Source: Rothia kristinae NBRC 15354
GTDB taxonomy: Bacteria > Actinomycetota > Actinomycetes > Actinomycetales > Micrococcaceae
Length of the DNA: 64,000 bases
Assembly: GCF_001570865.1 (NCBI RefSeq)
Contig: NZ_BCSM01000001.1
Location: 219,684-283,683, forward strand
Reading direction: 5' to 3'
The notes beneath the pieces are model-generated. The model ran no database searches, had not been told where the DNA came from, and saw nothing but the letters and a program-made list of their open reading frames with translations. Numbering within the stretch: the first letter of the stretch is position 1; every line of letters begins with the position of its first letter. This document shows positions 53,922 to 63,361 of the stretch, piece by piece. The position numbers were made by a program, and so were the translations under genes.

Positions 53922-54545
53922 ATGGCGACGAGATATCTGCGGGAGGAGGGGGCGACCCTGCGCTCCCGTCCCATGCTGGTCCTGGTGGTGCTGGTGGAGC
54001 TGGTGCTGGCGGGGCTGCTGATCAGCGTGACGGTGCACGACGGCGCCGCGGCCGGGCTGCGGGCCTTCGGGCCGTGCGCGTTCCTGGGCTACCTGATCTG
54101 GTGGTTCCTGGCCTGGCCGTGCGTGCGGCTGAGCCAGGAGGAGATCACCGTGGTCAACCCGGTGCGCACGCACCGACTGGGCTACTCGGACCTGATCGAC
54201 GTGCAGACCCGGTACGGGCTGCACCTGGTGACCCGGCACCGGCGCATCCAGGCAGTAGGCGCACCCGCCGGCGGGGCGGCCACCGCGGTGTGGGGGCAGC
54301 GCACCGCCCACATGCCGGATGATCCGCACCTGGGCTTCCGCGGCGAGGGCGCGAGCCTCATGCCCAGCGACCTGCGCTCCACCGCCTCCGGCCGGGCCGC
54401 GGAGGTCATCCGCGGCCACTGGCAGGAGCAGGTGGAGGCGGGGACCCTGCGGGAGGAGGCGGAGCCGGTCAGCACCGCCAACACCACCCAGCTGGTGATC
54501 CTGGCGGTGCTCGCCGCGGCGGCCGCGGCGGGCCTGCTGCTGTGA
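53922..54545 (+). CDS. PH-domain-like membrane protein, hypothetical
   Basis: 207 residues: two N-terminal membrane helices (MLVLVVLVELVLAGLLISV and LRAFGPCAFLGYLIWWFLAW), then a soluble segment that resembles a bacterial PH-like domain (VRLSQEEITVVNPVRTHRLGYSDLIDVQTRYGL) and a final hydrophobic helix (TQLVILAVLAAAAAAGLLL). It lies on the plus strand between oppDF and oppC, which are both on minus, and so breaks the opp operon. Function unknown. Confidence 0.7.
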   Translation: MATRYLREEGATLRSRPMLVLVVLVELVLAGLLISVTVHDGAAAGLRAFGPCAFLGYLIWWFLAWPCVRLSQEEITVVNPVRTHRLGYSDLIDVQTRYGLHLVTRHRRIQAVGAPAGGAATAVWGQRTAHMPDDPHLGFRGEGASLMPSDLRSTASGRAAEVIRGHWQEQVEAGTLREEAEPVSTANTTQLVILAVLAAAAAAGLLL

Positions 54546-54567
54546 ACGCATCGACGCTCTCCGGTTC

Positions 54568-55698
54568 CTAGGCGTTCTTGCCCGGTCCGACGTCGCGCAC
54601 CGGCTGCTCGCTCTGCAGATCCACGTCCACGCGCCCGTCCGGGTCCAGCCCGTTCTCCGCGGAGTGGGCGGTCACGGTCTTGGCGCGGCGCGGGTTGAAC
54701 TTCTTCTGCCGCGGATCGAAGGCGTCGCGCAGGCCGTCGCCGATGAAGTTGATGCACAGGCAGATCACGACGATGAACAGGCCCGGGTACCAGAACAGCC
54801 AGGAGCGGGTCGAGAACGCGGACTCGTTGGCGCTGATCAGGGAGCCCAGGGACACGTCCGGGGACTGCACGCCGTAGCCGATGTAGGACAGCGAGGTCTC
54901 GATGAGGATCGCCGAGGCCATCAGCAGGGTCACGTTCACGATGATCACCCCAACCGCGTTGGGCAGGATGTGCTTGAAGATGATCCGCGGGGCGGAGGCC
55001 CCGGCCAGGCGGGCGGCGTCGACGAACTCCCGCTCGCGCAGGGTCAGGAACTCTCCGCGCACCAGGCGGGCCAGGCCCGTCCAGGCCGCCAGGCCGATCA
55101 GCAGCGCCAGCGCGGTGATGCGCTGCGGGCCCTGCGGCAGGTGGCTGATGACCATCTGCCCGAGGACCGCGGTGAGCACCAGCAGCGGGATGATGATGAC
55201 GATGTCGGTCAGACGCATCAGCACGGCCTCGACCCAGCCGCGGAAGTACCCGGAGACGCCGCCGATGACGACGCCGATCACCCCGGCGACCAGGCCGACG
55301 ATGACCATCACGAACAGCGAGGTCTGCGTTCCGCGCATGACCATGGCGAACAGGTCGCGCCCGGTGGTGTCCTGCCCGAAGGGGTGCTCACCGAGATGGA
55401 AGAGCCCGATGGTGGGCTTGCCGCCGTTGGTGACGGGCATCATCTCGGAGTAGTCGTACTTCCACCAGCCGGGGATCGGGCCGAAGCCGATCGAGGAGTA
55501 CGCCAGGACGATGATCAGGAACAGGATCACCAGGGAGGCGATGGCCCCGCTGTTGCCCATGAAGCGCTTGCGGACGATCTGGCCCTGGCTGAGCCCCTTG
55601 GTCTCCGCGTCGGGCTGGACCTTCTCCAGGCGCATCTCGCGGGTCTCGGTGGTCGGCTCCTTCGGCTCCGGAGCCTGCGATGCATTCGTGGCGCTCAT
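54568..55698 (-). CDS. oppC: Oligopeptide ABC transporter permease OppC
   Basis: 376 residues, six predicted membrane helices. Landmarks: an N-terminal polar tail, HPFGQDTTGRDLFAMVMRG (the typical DppC/OppC loop), and the EAA loop EFVDAARLAGASAPRIIFKHILPN. ATG 55698 overlaps the oppB stop in an ATGA. A charged C-terminal tail of about 50 residues follows the last helix. Confidence 0.92.
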   Translation of the reverse strand: MSATNASQAPEPKEPTTETREMRLEKVQPDAETKGLSQGQIVRKRFMGNSGAIASLVILFLIIVLAYSSIGFGPIPGWWKYDYSEMMPVTNGGKPTIGLFHLGEHPFGQDTTGRDLFAMVMRGTQTSLFVMVIVGLVAGVIGVVIGGVSGYFRGWVEAVLMRLTDIVIIIPLLVLTAVLGQMVISHLPQGPQRITALALLIGLAAWTGLARLVRGEFLTLREREFVDAARLAGASAPRIIFKHILPNAVGVIIVNVTLLMASAILIETSLSYIGYGVQSPDVSLGSLISANESAFSTRSWLFWYPGLFIVVICLCINFIGDGLRDAFDPRQKKFNPRRAKTVTAHSAENGLDPDGRVDVDLQSEQPVRDVGPGKNA

Positions 55699-57248
55699 GC
55701 TTTCACCCTCACGCGCGGGTCGAGGACCGAGTAGAGCAGGTCCGCGACGAGATTGAAGACCATGGCGGTGATGCCGGTGATCAGGAAGAAGCCCATGATC
55801 GGGTAGATGTCCAGCTGGCCCAGGGAGTCGTTGAACAGGTTCCCCATGCCCGAGAAGCCGAACACCTTCTCCGTGATGACCGCGCCGCCGATGATGCCGC
55901 CGATGTCGAAGGCCACGAGGGTGGCCAGCGGGATCAGCGCGTTGCGGAAGGCGTGCTTGACCACCACGGAGCGCTCCGAGACGCCCTTAGCCCGGGCGGT
56001 GCGGATGTAGTCCTGGGACATGATCTCCAGCATCGAGGCTCGGGAGTACCGGGAGTAGGAGGCCAGGGCCAGCAGGGTCAGGGCGATGGTCGGCAAGATG
56101 AGGTGGGTGTAGCTGTCGATCCCGGTGATCCAGAAGTCCCCGGACATGCCGGGAGTCGCGGAGTTGGCGGTGGCGATGGGCCGTCCGGAGATCCGGCCGT
56201 CGCGCATGTACGCGGGCCAGGACTGCATGAACCGGTCCAGCACGACCAGGCCCGCGACGATGAAGGCGGTCCACATGGCCACCTTGACGGACTGGCCGAG
56301 GTCGTAGGTCTTGCGCAGGCGTCCGACGACCCAGCCGATGCCCGCCCCGATGAGCAGGGTGAGGATGCCCAGCAGGAGCATCATCAGCCAGGGCGCGCGG
56401 TTCAGCAGCGGCTGGATCGGGAAGTAGAGGGCCAGACCGACGATCACCGAGGCCAGCCCGGCGTAAAGAGCTGTGCGGTTGCGCAGCCCGGCTAGGAGGA
56501 AGGTGAAGGCGACCGCGGTGAGCACCCCGAGGATCGCGATTAGCGGCAGCCCCAGGGAGGGCCGGGCGAACCAGCGGGTCACGCTGAGGAAGATCAGGAT
56601 TCCGAAGGTCAGCGCGAAGCCGAAGATCCCCAGCAGGATCCTGGTGCGCATCCTGCCGTAGGAGGCGAGGAACCAGATGATCCCGGCGACGAGCCCCACG
56701 GCCGCCGCGCTGGCCACTCCGATGGTGGGATTGCGCAGGAAGTTGTTGAAGCCGATGGCCCCGTACTGCTTGAGCAGCACCGCGATCCAGAAGGAGGGCA
56801 GGGAGTAGCAGACGAAGGCGAGGAAGGTGATGCCGTAGTCCAGGGTGGAGTACTGCCGCAGCGCGGCGACCACACCGAGGGCCACGCCGATGATGATCGC
56901 CAGGATCGTGGCGGCGGTGATCAGGGTCAGGGTCTGCGCGATCGCGCCCTTGAGGGCATCGGTCACGGCCTGACCCTGGAAGGTGGTGCCCAGGTCGCAG
57001 GTGGTGCCCAGCGGGTTGAGGCAACCCAGGGCCCCGCCGAGCCACATGAAGTAGCGCGGGATCAGGGGAACGTCCAGATGCAGGGCCTTCTCACGGGCGA
57101 GCATCTGGGACTGAGCGGTGGGCGAGGGGTTCTCGCGGAACTCCTGGAGGGGGTCACCGGCGTAGGTGACCAGAACGTAGACGAGGAACGTGGCGGCGAA
57201 CAGGATCAGTACCGCGGCCACGAGCCTTCGGACGGTGTACATCAGCAT
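55695..57248 (-). CDS. oppB: Oligopeptide ABC transporter permease OppB, enlarged
   Basis: 517 residues, about 180 longer than a standard OppB. The first (VAAVLILFAATFLVYVL) and last parts are normal, ending with the EAA loop DYIRTARAKGVSERSVVVKHAFRN. Between the third and fourth standard helices is an insertion of roughly 180 residues with about five extra hydrophobic helices (for example LGIFGFALTFGILIFLSV and WLMMLLLGILTLLIGAGIGW). Such enlarged OppB forms occur in actinobacteria. ATG 57248 is preferred; 57242 is possible. Confidence 0.88.
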   Translation of the reverse strand: MLMYTVRRLVAAVLILFAATFLVYVLVTYAGDPLQEFRENPSPTAQSQMLAREKALHLDVPLIPRYFMWLGGALGCLNPLGTTCDLGTTFQGQAVTDALKGAIAQTLTLITAATILAIIIGVALGVVAALRQYSTLDYGITFLAFVCYSLPSFWIAVLLKQYGAIGFNNFLRNPTIGVASAAAVGLVAGIIWFLASYGRMRTRILLGIFGFALTFGILIFLSVTRWFARPSLGLPLIAILGVLTAVAFTFLLAGLRNRTALYAGLASVIVGLALYFPIQPLLNRAPWLMMLLLGILTLLIGAGIGWVVGRLRKTYDLGQSVKVAMWTAFIVAGLVVLDRFMQSWPAYMRDGRISGRPIATANSATPGMSGDFWITGIDSYTHLILPTIALTLLALASYSRYSRASMLEIMSQDYIRTARAKGVSERSVVVKHAFRNALIPLATLVAFDIGGIIGGAVITEKVFGFSGMGNLFNDSLGQLDIYPIMGFFLITGITAMVFNLVADLLYSVLDPRVRVKA

Positions 57249-57295
57249 GGCGGCATCCGTGGGGTGGGAGGGAAGCGGGCATCGCAAGCGCGATG

Positions 57296-57333
57296 GCGGG
57301 CGTCAGCGGCGGCTTCTCGCCGGTGACGCCCGC
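57296..57333 (-). terminator. Stem-loop between oppA and oppB
   Basis: Arms GCGGGCGTCA and TGACGCCCGC with an inner CGGCG/CGCCG stem. Placed after the binding-protein gene, it probably reduces read-through so the binding protein is made in excess. Confidence 0.6.
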
Positions 57334-57411
57334 CCGGTGCGGCCGGGCTCCCTGGGGTGCCGGCCGGTTCGTCACGTGCTCGCGACGGTGCGAGGTGGGT
57401 TCAGGACGGGA

Positions 57412-59145
57412 TCAGTTCTTGATGTCCCACTTCTCGACGTTCCACCACACCTGGGTGCTTCCGGGGTTGAAGGTCACGTTCTCCACGTTGTCCTTCACTC
57501 CCACGACGCCGGCCTGCTGGAACAGGGGGAGGCCGTAGGAATCATCGAACAGATCCTTGTCGATGCCGATGGCGAGGTCCTTGACCTTGGCATCGTCCCC
57601 GACGGTGGTGCGGATCTCGTCGGCCTTCTTGTTGACGTCCTCGTTGTCGTAGCCGTTGTAGTTGCCGCCACCGCCGGCCGCGAAGATCTGCCCGTAGGAG
57701 GAGTGGCCCACACCCGGGGAGGTCCAGCCGAACAGGGAGGCGTCGTAGTCACCGCCCGGCAGCTTCTTCGACCAGTCCGCAGCACCCAGGTCCTCCACGT
57801 TGAACCCGGCCTTCTTGGCGGACTCCTGGATCATCTGGAAGATGTCCGCGCGAGCCTTGTTGCCGGAGTTGTACAGCAGGCGCACGGTCGGGGTCTTGCC
57901 GCCGAGCAGCTCCTTGGCCTGGCTGATGTTGGCGTCCATGTCCGAGGAGGGGAACTCGCTGGAGTCGTTCTTCTCCACCGCGTCCTTATACTCGTCCTGG
58001 GAGCTCACGTAGACCTGGGAGTCCAGGACCTCGGCGTCGGAGTTCATCGGCTTCATCAGCTTGTCCACGATGGACTGGCGCGGGATGGTCAGCAGGAAGG
58101 CCTTGCGGGTGTTCTCATCCTTGAACACGTCGGAGTTGAAGTTCAGGTCCACGTGGTCGTAGAGCAGCTGATCCCCGGTGAGGGTCTTGACGCCGTCGGC
58201 GTCCTTGAGCTGCTGGATCGTGTCCACGTTCGCCTGCGGGGAGATGACCTGCACCTCGCCGTTATTCAGGGCCTGGAGCTGGCCGTTGGCGTCGCCGATC
58301 GAGCGCATGGTGATCTCGTCGATCTTGGGCGCATCCCCGGTGTACTTGTCGTTCTTCTCCAGGGTCACGGACTGGTTCTCGACGATGTCCTTGATCTTGT
58401 AGGGGCCGCTGGCGACCAGCAGGTCCTTGTCATCGGGCATCTTGGTGGTGTCGAAGCCGGTGTTCCAGGCATCCGCGATCTTGGACAGCTGCTCGTTCTT
58501 CTCGCCCGGCTTGGCGGAGGTCAGGGTGTTCACGAGGTCGTCCTCGCTCATCCCGGCCTTCTTGGCCACCACGTGGGCGGGCAGGCGGACGTCGAAGGCG
58601 GTCTCCCAGTCGATGTACGGCTTGGAGTAGGTCAGGGTCATGGTGCGCCCGTCATCGCTGAACTCCGGCATGCCGGTCAGGCCCAGGCCCTCGCTGTCCC
58701 CGGCGTAGTCGAAGAACTGCTCGCCGTCCTCGCCCTCGCCGTTGAAGTGCCCGGACTGGGAGGCCCAGGCCAGCAGCAGGTCGCCCTTGTCGATCTTGTT
58801 GCCGTCGGACCACTGCTGGTCCTCGTTGACCGTGTACTTGACCTTCAGGGGGTTGTCGGAGATCTTCTCGAAGCTGCCGAAGTCGTCGTTGTGCTTGACC
58901 TCGAGCTGGTCCGTGATCGAGTAGAAGCCGTTGTGGGTGGCCGTGGCGATCTTGCTGTTGATGTCCGTGTTGCCGGACGAGGAGTCGGTGTTCAGGGACG
59001 AGAAGGTGTTCAGCTCGGCCACCGAGATGGACTTGGTGGAGCCGCTGTCCCCGTCGCCGCCGTTGTCGGTCGATGCGCAGGCGGAGAGGGCGAGGGCGGA
59101 GACCGCCGCGACGCCGAGGGCCTTGGAAATGCGGGAGAAGCGCAT
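57412..59145 (-). CDS. oppA: Oligopeptide ABC transporter substrate-binding lipoprotein
   Basis: 577 residues, SBP family 5. Lipoprotein signal MRFSRISKALGVAAVSALAL with lipobox LSAC (Cys about 23), an acidic Gly/Asp linker, and the family-5 N-terminal region (VAELNTFSSLN, THNGFYSI). DQQWSDGNKIDKGDLLLAW is the characteristic 'W-x-D-G-x-x-x-x-A-x-D' block. AGGAGGCG ribosome site fixes the start. First gene of the opp locus. Confidence 0.92.
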   Translation of the reverse strand: MRFSRISKALGVAAVSALALSACASTDNGGDGDSGSTKSISVAELNTFSSLNTDSSSGNTDINSKIATATHNGFYSITDQLEVKHNDDFGSFEKISDNPLKVKYTVNEDQQWSDGNKIDKGDLLLAWASQSGHFNGEGEDGEQFFDYAGDSEGLGLTGMPEFSDDGRTMTLTYSKPYIDWETAFDVRLPAHVVAKKAGMSEDDLVNTLTSAKPGEKNEQLSKIADAWNTGFDTTKMPDDKDLLVASGPYKIKDIVENQSVTLEKNDKYTGDAPKIDEITMRSIGDANGQLQALNNGEVQVISPQANVDTIQQLKDADGVKTLTGDQLLYDHVDLNFNSDVFKDENTRKAFLLTIPRQSIVDKLMKPMNSDAEVLDSQVYVSSQDEYKDAVEKNDSSEFPSSDMDANISQAKELLGGKTPTVRLLYNSGNKARADIFQMIQESAKKAGFNVEDLGAADWSKKLPGGDYDASLFGWTSPGVGHSSYGQIFAAGGGGNYNGYDNEDVNKKADEIRTTVGDDAKVKDLAIGIDKDLFDDSYGLPLFQQAGVVGVKDNVENVTFNPGSTQVWWNVEKWDIKN

Positions 59146-59252
59146 TTCGCCTCCTAGAGGGGTCGTACGAAGTGACTCGTGGTGGGTGTGCCGCATCCGC
59201 CGTCGGCGGTCCATCCCGTGGCTCGGCGGTGGCCGATGCCATATGAAGGGCA

Positions 59253-59272
59253 ACACATGTGTGAGTATCGTA
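59253..59272 (-). promoter_or_regulatory. Probable oppA promoter region
   Basis: TACGAT hexamer on minus (59267-59272) with TTACAC about 19 bp further upstream; ACACATGTGT, a perfect 10-bp palindrome, lies at 59253-59262, near the predicted start site. The region upstream of oppA to 59347 has no gene. Confidence 0.35.
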
Positions 59273-59347
59273 AACCAACTTCGTTGCCGGCGTGTAACCG
59301 GCGACGTTCGCATGTCGCCTCGGCGTCATCCGACGTCCCCGGCGACG

Positions 59348-59403
59348 CCGAAGGGCCCGCCGGCGCCCTCCCCCGCTGGGGTGGGCGACGGCGGACCCTT
59401 CGG
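59348..59403 (-). terminator. Two-tier hairpin after BCCT gene
   Basis: Outer 15-base arms (CCGAAGGG... and ...CCCTTCGG) with one mismatch, and an inner CCCTCCCC/GGGGTGGG stem. Begins 34 bp after the BCCT stop. Confidence 0.65.
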
Positions 59404-59436
59404 ACTCACCGGCGGATCAGGCGCGTCGGGGTCGGA

Positions 59437-61263
59437 TCAGGAGTCCGATCCCTGCTCACACTGCTGACGGCGACGCCGGGTCCGCTCCCCCGGGCACGCC
59501 ACCTGGGTGCGCCGGGCGAAGGTGGAGGTCCAGTCGTGATCCACGGAGGGATCGTCGGGGCTGGCCGCCACCGTCGCGTTGCGCTCGCCCAGCTGCTCCT
59601 CCAGCTGCGCGAGGTTCTCCACCATGCGCCCGTTCACGGTCTCCGAGATCTCCTCGGTGAGCTCCTGGCGCACCTGACGCCGCTGGGCGCGCACGTACAG
59701 GTTGTGCTCCTCGCTCAGCGACTTGAACAGGGAGATGCACATCAGGCAGATCACCACGGAGAACGGCAGGGCCGTGAGGATGGAGACCGTCTGGATGGCG
59801 TTCAGCGAATCCGTGCCGCCCGCCCACAGCAGGGCGGTGGCGGTGCCGCCGGCCACGAACACCCAGAACACCCGCACCCAGGTCTTGGGGTTGGGTGAAC
59901 CGGAGGAGGAGATCATGCCCAGCACCAGCGCACCGGAGTCCGCCGAGGTCACGAAGAACACGATGATCAGGATCACGCAGCCGATGATCAGGGCGGTGGA
60001 GGCCGGCAGGTCCTGGAGCATGGTGAACAGCACCGAGTCGCTGGACAGGTCGGCCAGGCCGCCCTCGCCGAACAGCTCCTGGTGCAGGGCGGTCCCGCCC
60101 ATCACGGCGAACCAGAAGAAGGACATCGCGGCCGGCACCAGCAGCACCGCGAAGACGAACTCGCGCACGGTGCGCCCGCGGGAGACGCGGGCGATGAACA
60201 TGCCCACGAAGGCGGACCAGGAGATCCACCAGCCCCAGTAGAACGTGGTCCAGGCGCCGACGAAGTCCTCGCCCGCCTGCCCGTCCAGGGCGAAGGTGGA
60301 GAAGGTCATCTGGATGACGTTCTGCAGGTACGCGCCGATGGACTGGACGAACTCGCGCAGCAGGAAGATGGTGGGGCCCATGATCAGCACGAACAGCACG
60401 ATCACGGCGGCCAGGATGAGGTTGCCGTTGGACAGCCACTTCATGCCCTTCTCCAGGCCGGTGACCACGGAGAACAGGGTCACGGCGGAGAGCACCACGA
60501 TGATGAGGGTGTAGCCCCAGTTGCTGGTCAGGTCCACGTGCAGGAAGCCCATGCCGGAGGCGATCTGCATGACGCCCAGGCCCATGGAGGTGGCCACGCC
60601 GAACAGCACGCCCACCAGGGCCACGACGTCGATGACGTCACCCCACACGCCGTTGATGCGCTTGCCCAGCAGCGGCTTCAGGGCGAAGCGGATGGACAGG
60701 GGCATCTTCTTCCGGTGCGCGGCGTAGGCGATGGCCATGCCGACGATCACGTAGATGGCCCACGGGTGCAGGCCCCAGTGCAGGAAGGAGTAGGACATGC
60801 CCGCCTGGGCCACCTGCTCCCGGGTGCCGGTGACCTCGGGGGCCGGGTCCAGGTAGTGCGCCAACGGCTCGGAGGCGCCGTAGAACACCAGGCCGATGCC
60901 CATGCCGGCGGCGAACAGGAAGGCCAGCCAGGTCATGAAGGAGTAGTCCGGGGTGGAATCATCCGGGCCGAGCTTGATGTCGCCCAGCCGGGAGAAGCCC
61001 AGGTACAGCGCGAAGATCACGAACACGGCGACGATGGCGGTGTAGTACCAGCCGAAGTAGCCGATGACGTCGGTCTGCAGGGCGGAGAAGACCTCGTTGG
61101 CCTGCTCGGGGAACGCCAGGGTGATGCCGATGAACAGGGCCATGAGCACGGCCGCCGGGATGAACACGCGCTTGTCGATGTTGCCGCGCTTCATCTTCTC
61201 GGCCAGCCGGTCGGGCACGTCGCCCACGCTCAGGTCGGGTTTGCGGGTGAGGAAATTAGCCAT
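59437..61263 (-). CDS. BCCT-family (betaine/choline/carnitine) transporter
   Basis: 608 residues, 12 membrane helices. Signature regions: FLFAAGMGIGLVFYGASEP (substrate site), the Trp-rich HWGLHPWAIYVI, and YWGWWISWSAFVGMFIARVSRGRT. VTSADSGALVLGMISS follows. The C-terminal cytoplasmic tail is long (about 100 residues), charged and coiled-coil-like (EEISETVNGRMVENLAQLEEQLGE), as in osmotically gated members such as BetP. Probably imports glycine betaine or a relative as an osmoprotectant; substrate inferred from family. Confidence 0.92.
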   Translation of the reverse strand: MANFLTRKPDLSVGDVPDRLAEKMKRGNIDKRVFIPAAVLMALFIGITLAFPEQANEVFSALQTDVIGYFGWYYTAIVAVFVIFALYLGFSRLGDIKLGPDDSTPDYSFMTWLAFLFAAGMGIGLVFYGASEPLAHYLDPAPEVTGTREQVAQAGMSYSFLHWGLHPWAIYVIVGMAIAYAAHRKKMPLSIRFALKPLLGKRINGVWGDVIDVVALVGVLFGVATSMGLGVMQIASGMGFLHVDLTSNWGYTLIIVVLSAVTLFSVVTGLEKGMKWLSNGNLILAAVIVLFVLIMGPTIFLLREFVQSIGAYLQNVIQMTFSTFALDGQAGEDFVGAWTTFYWGWWISWSAFVGMFIARVSRGRTVREFVFAVLLVPAAMSFFWFAVMGGTALHQELFGEGGLADLSSDSVLFTMLQDLPASTALIIGCVILIIVFFVTSADSGALVLGMISSSGSPNPKTWVRVFWVFVAGGTATALLWAGGTDSLNAIQTVSILTALPFSVVICLMCISLFKSLSEEHNLYVRAQRRQVRQELTEEISETVNGRMVENLAQLEEQLGERNATVAASPDDPSVDHDWTSTFARRTQVACPGERTRRRRQQCEQGSDS

Positions 61264-61565
61264 GGAGCACCTGTATTCGCACCTCGAGGTTCAGGATCGA
61301 TGGAGGATGGACTGCCGCACCCGCCCCGCGGGGCGCGCGAGCGCCCCTCGCGGACGCAGACGGCGCGCCGATGCCCTGCGGGCACGGGCGACGACCGCCC
61401 GATACGCGGGTGGGTACCGAACTACGGTAGCCAACCATCAGCAGGCTTCCAAACGTCCGCCGGAAAGGGTGAGCAAACTCGCCCCGCTCCCGCGCCTCGC
61501 CCGAGACACGTCATATCCGGCACCGGATCCGTGCGTCGGGGCCTCCGCGGGAGGACAATGGCCCC
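61264..61565. other. Divergent BCCT-pgi intergenic region
   Basis: About 300 bp with no gene. It holds the BCCT leader, with a GC-rich hairpin at 61326-61353 (CCGCGGGGCGC and complement with a bulge), a TACCG..CGGTA dyad near 61418-61432, probably in the BCCT promoter, and the pgi -10. Confidence 0.55.
61554..61559 (+). promoter_or_regulatory. -10 element of leaderless pgi
   Basis: GACAAT, six bases (GGCCCC), then ATG 61566. Confidence 0.5.
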
Positions 61566-63242
61566 ATGAGCGATAACCTTCCCGACATCACCCAGTCCTC
61601 CGCCTGGCAGGCCCTGGCCGAGCACCACCGCGAGCTGACCCCGGACCTGCGGGGCTGGTTCGCCGAGGATCCCGAGCGCGCCGAGAAGCTCACCGTCACC
61701 GCCGGGGACCTCTACGCGGACCTGTCCAAGAACCTCATCACCGAGCGGACCCGGGACCTGCTGCTCCAGCTGGCCCGCACCGCCGACGTCGAGGGCCGGC
61801 GCGATGCCATGTTCTCCGGTGAGCACATCAACGTCACCGAGGACCGCGCGGTGCTGCACACCGCGCTGCGGCGCCCCGAGGGCGCCTCCCCCGCCCTGGA
61901 GGTGGACGGGCAGAACGTGGACGAGGACGTGCACGCGGTGCTCGCCCGCATCTATGACTTCGCGGACCGGGTGCGCTCCGGGGAGTGGACCGGGATCAGC
62001 GGCAAGCGCATCGAGACCGTGGTGAACATCGGCATCGGCGGCTCGGACCTGGGCCCGGTCATGGTCTACGAGGCCCTGAAGCCCCTGGCCCAGGATGGCC
62101 TGTCCGCCCGCTTCATCTCCAACATCGACCCGACCGACGCCGCGGAGACCGTGGCGGACCTGGACCCGGAGACCACGCTGTTCATCGTGGCCTCCAAGAC
62201 CTTCGGCACCCTGGAGACCCTGACCAACGCCCGGGTGTGCCGCACCTGGCTGCTGGAGCGCCTGCGCGAGTCCGGCGCCCTTGACGGCCAGGACGACGCC
62301 GCGGCGGTCGCCAAGCACTTCGTGGCCGTGTCCACCGCCCTGGACAAGGTGGAGGCCTTCGGCATCGACCCCGCCAACGCCTTCGGCTTCTGGAGCTGGG
62401 TGGGCGGGCGCTACTCCGTGGACTCCGCGATCGGCACCATCCTGGCCGTGGTGCTGGGTCCGGACGTCTTCGAGGAGCTGCTGGCCGGCTTCCACACGAT
62501 GGACGAGCACTTCCGCACCGCAGCACCCGAGGCCAACCTGCCGCTGCTGATGGGCCTGATCAACGTCTGGTACGTCAACTTCTGCGGCGCGGACTCCCAC
62601 GCGGTGCTGCCCTATGACCAGCACCTGCACCGCTTCCCCGCCTACCTGCAGCAGCTGACCATGGAGTCCAACGGCAAGTCCGTGCGCTGGGACGGCTCCC
62701 CGGTGACCACCGAGACCGGGGAGATCTTCTGGGGCGAGCCCGGCACCAACGGCCAGCACGCCTTCTACCAGCTGATCCACCAGGGCACCCGCCTGATCCC
62801 CGCGGACTTCCTGGCCTTCGCCGAGCCCGCGCACCCCACCCGCGACGGCGACGCCGACGTGCACGAGGTGTTCCTGGCGAACTTCTTCGCTCAGACCAAG
62901 GCCCTGGCCTTCGGCAAGACCGCCGAGGAGGTGCGCGCCGAGGGCACCGAGGAGTCCGTGGTGTCGGCCCGGGTGTTCTCCGGCAACCGCCCGACCACCT
63001 CGATCATGGCCCCGAAGCTGACCCCGTCCGTGCTGGGCCAGCTGATCGCCCTGTACGAGCACATCACCTTCGTGGAGGGCACCATCTGGGGCATCGACTC
63101 CTTCGACCAGTGGGGCGTGGAGCTGGGCAAGCAGCTGGCTCAGCAGCTCACCCCGGCCGTGGCCGGAGACCGGGAGGTCCTGGCCGAACAGGACGCCTCC
63201 ACCCGCGGGCTGATCGACTACTATCTGAACCACCGCAAGTAA
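61566..63242 (+). CDS. pgi: Glucose-6-phosphate isomerase
   Basis: Interconverts glucose-6-phosphate and fructose-6-phosphate. 558 residues, the usual length. Signatures: [41 protein letters not shown] and the C-terminal [13 protein letters not shown] (catalytic Lys). N-terminal region LADHHREL-like ([12 protein letters not shown]) matches the long bacterial type. Confidence 0.97.
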   Translation: MSDNLPDITQSSAWQALAEHHRELTPDLRGWFAEDPERAEKLTVTAGDLYADLSKNLITERTRDLLLQLARTADVEGRRDAMFSGEHINVTEDRAVLHTALRRPEGASPALEVDGQNVDEDVHAVLARIYDFADRVRSGEWTGISGKRIETVVNIGIGGSDLGPVMVYEALKPLAQDGLSARFISNIDPTDAAETVADLDPETTLFIVASKTFGTLETLTNARVCRTWLLERLRESGALDGQDDAAAVAKHFVAVSTALDKVEAFGIDPANAFGFWSWVGGRYSVDSAIGTILAVVLGPDVFEELLAGFHTMDEHFRTAAPEANLPLLMGLINVWYVNFCGADSHAVLPYDQHLHRFPAYLQQLTMESNGKSVRWDGSPVTTETGEIFWGEPGTNGQHAFYQLIHQGTRLIPADFLAFAEPAHPTRDGDADVHEVFLANFFAQTKALAFGKTAEEVRAEGTEESVVSARVFSGNRPTTSIMAPKLTPSVLGQLIALYEHITFVEGTIWGIDSFDQWGVELGKQLAQQLTPAVAGDREVLAEQDASTRGLIDYYLNHRK

Positions 63243-63260
63243 TCCCGGTCACCCCCGGTG

Positions 63261-63308
63261 GACGACGGCGGCCGGTCTCGCAGCAGCGCGGGACCGGCCG
63301 CCGGCGTC
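63261..63308 (+). terminator. Hairpin after pgi
   Basis: 17-base arms with one mismatch (core GGCGGCCGGTC and complement) and a 14-base loop; 18 bp after the stop. Confidence 0.75.
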
Positions 63309-63361
63309 TGCCGGAGGAGGCGCAGAGAAGGCCCCGCGACCACGAGCACCGAGGACCCACC

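Noticed and set aside
57190..59157. 655-residue open frame on plus, opposite oppA and the oppB start
   Set aside because: Antisense shadow of the binding-protein gene, which has a signal peptide, lipobox and ribosome site.
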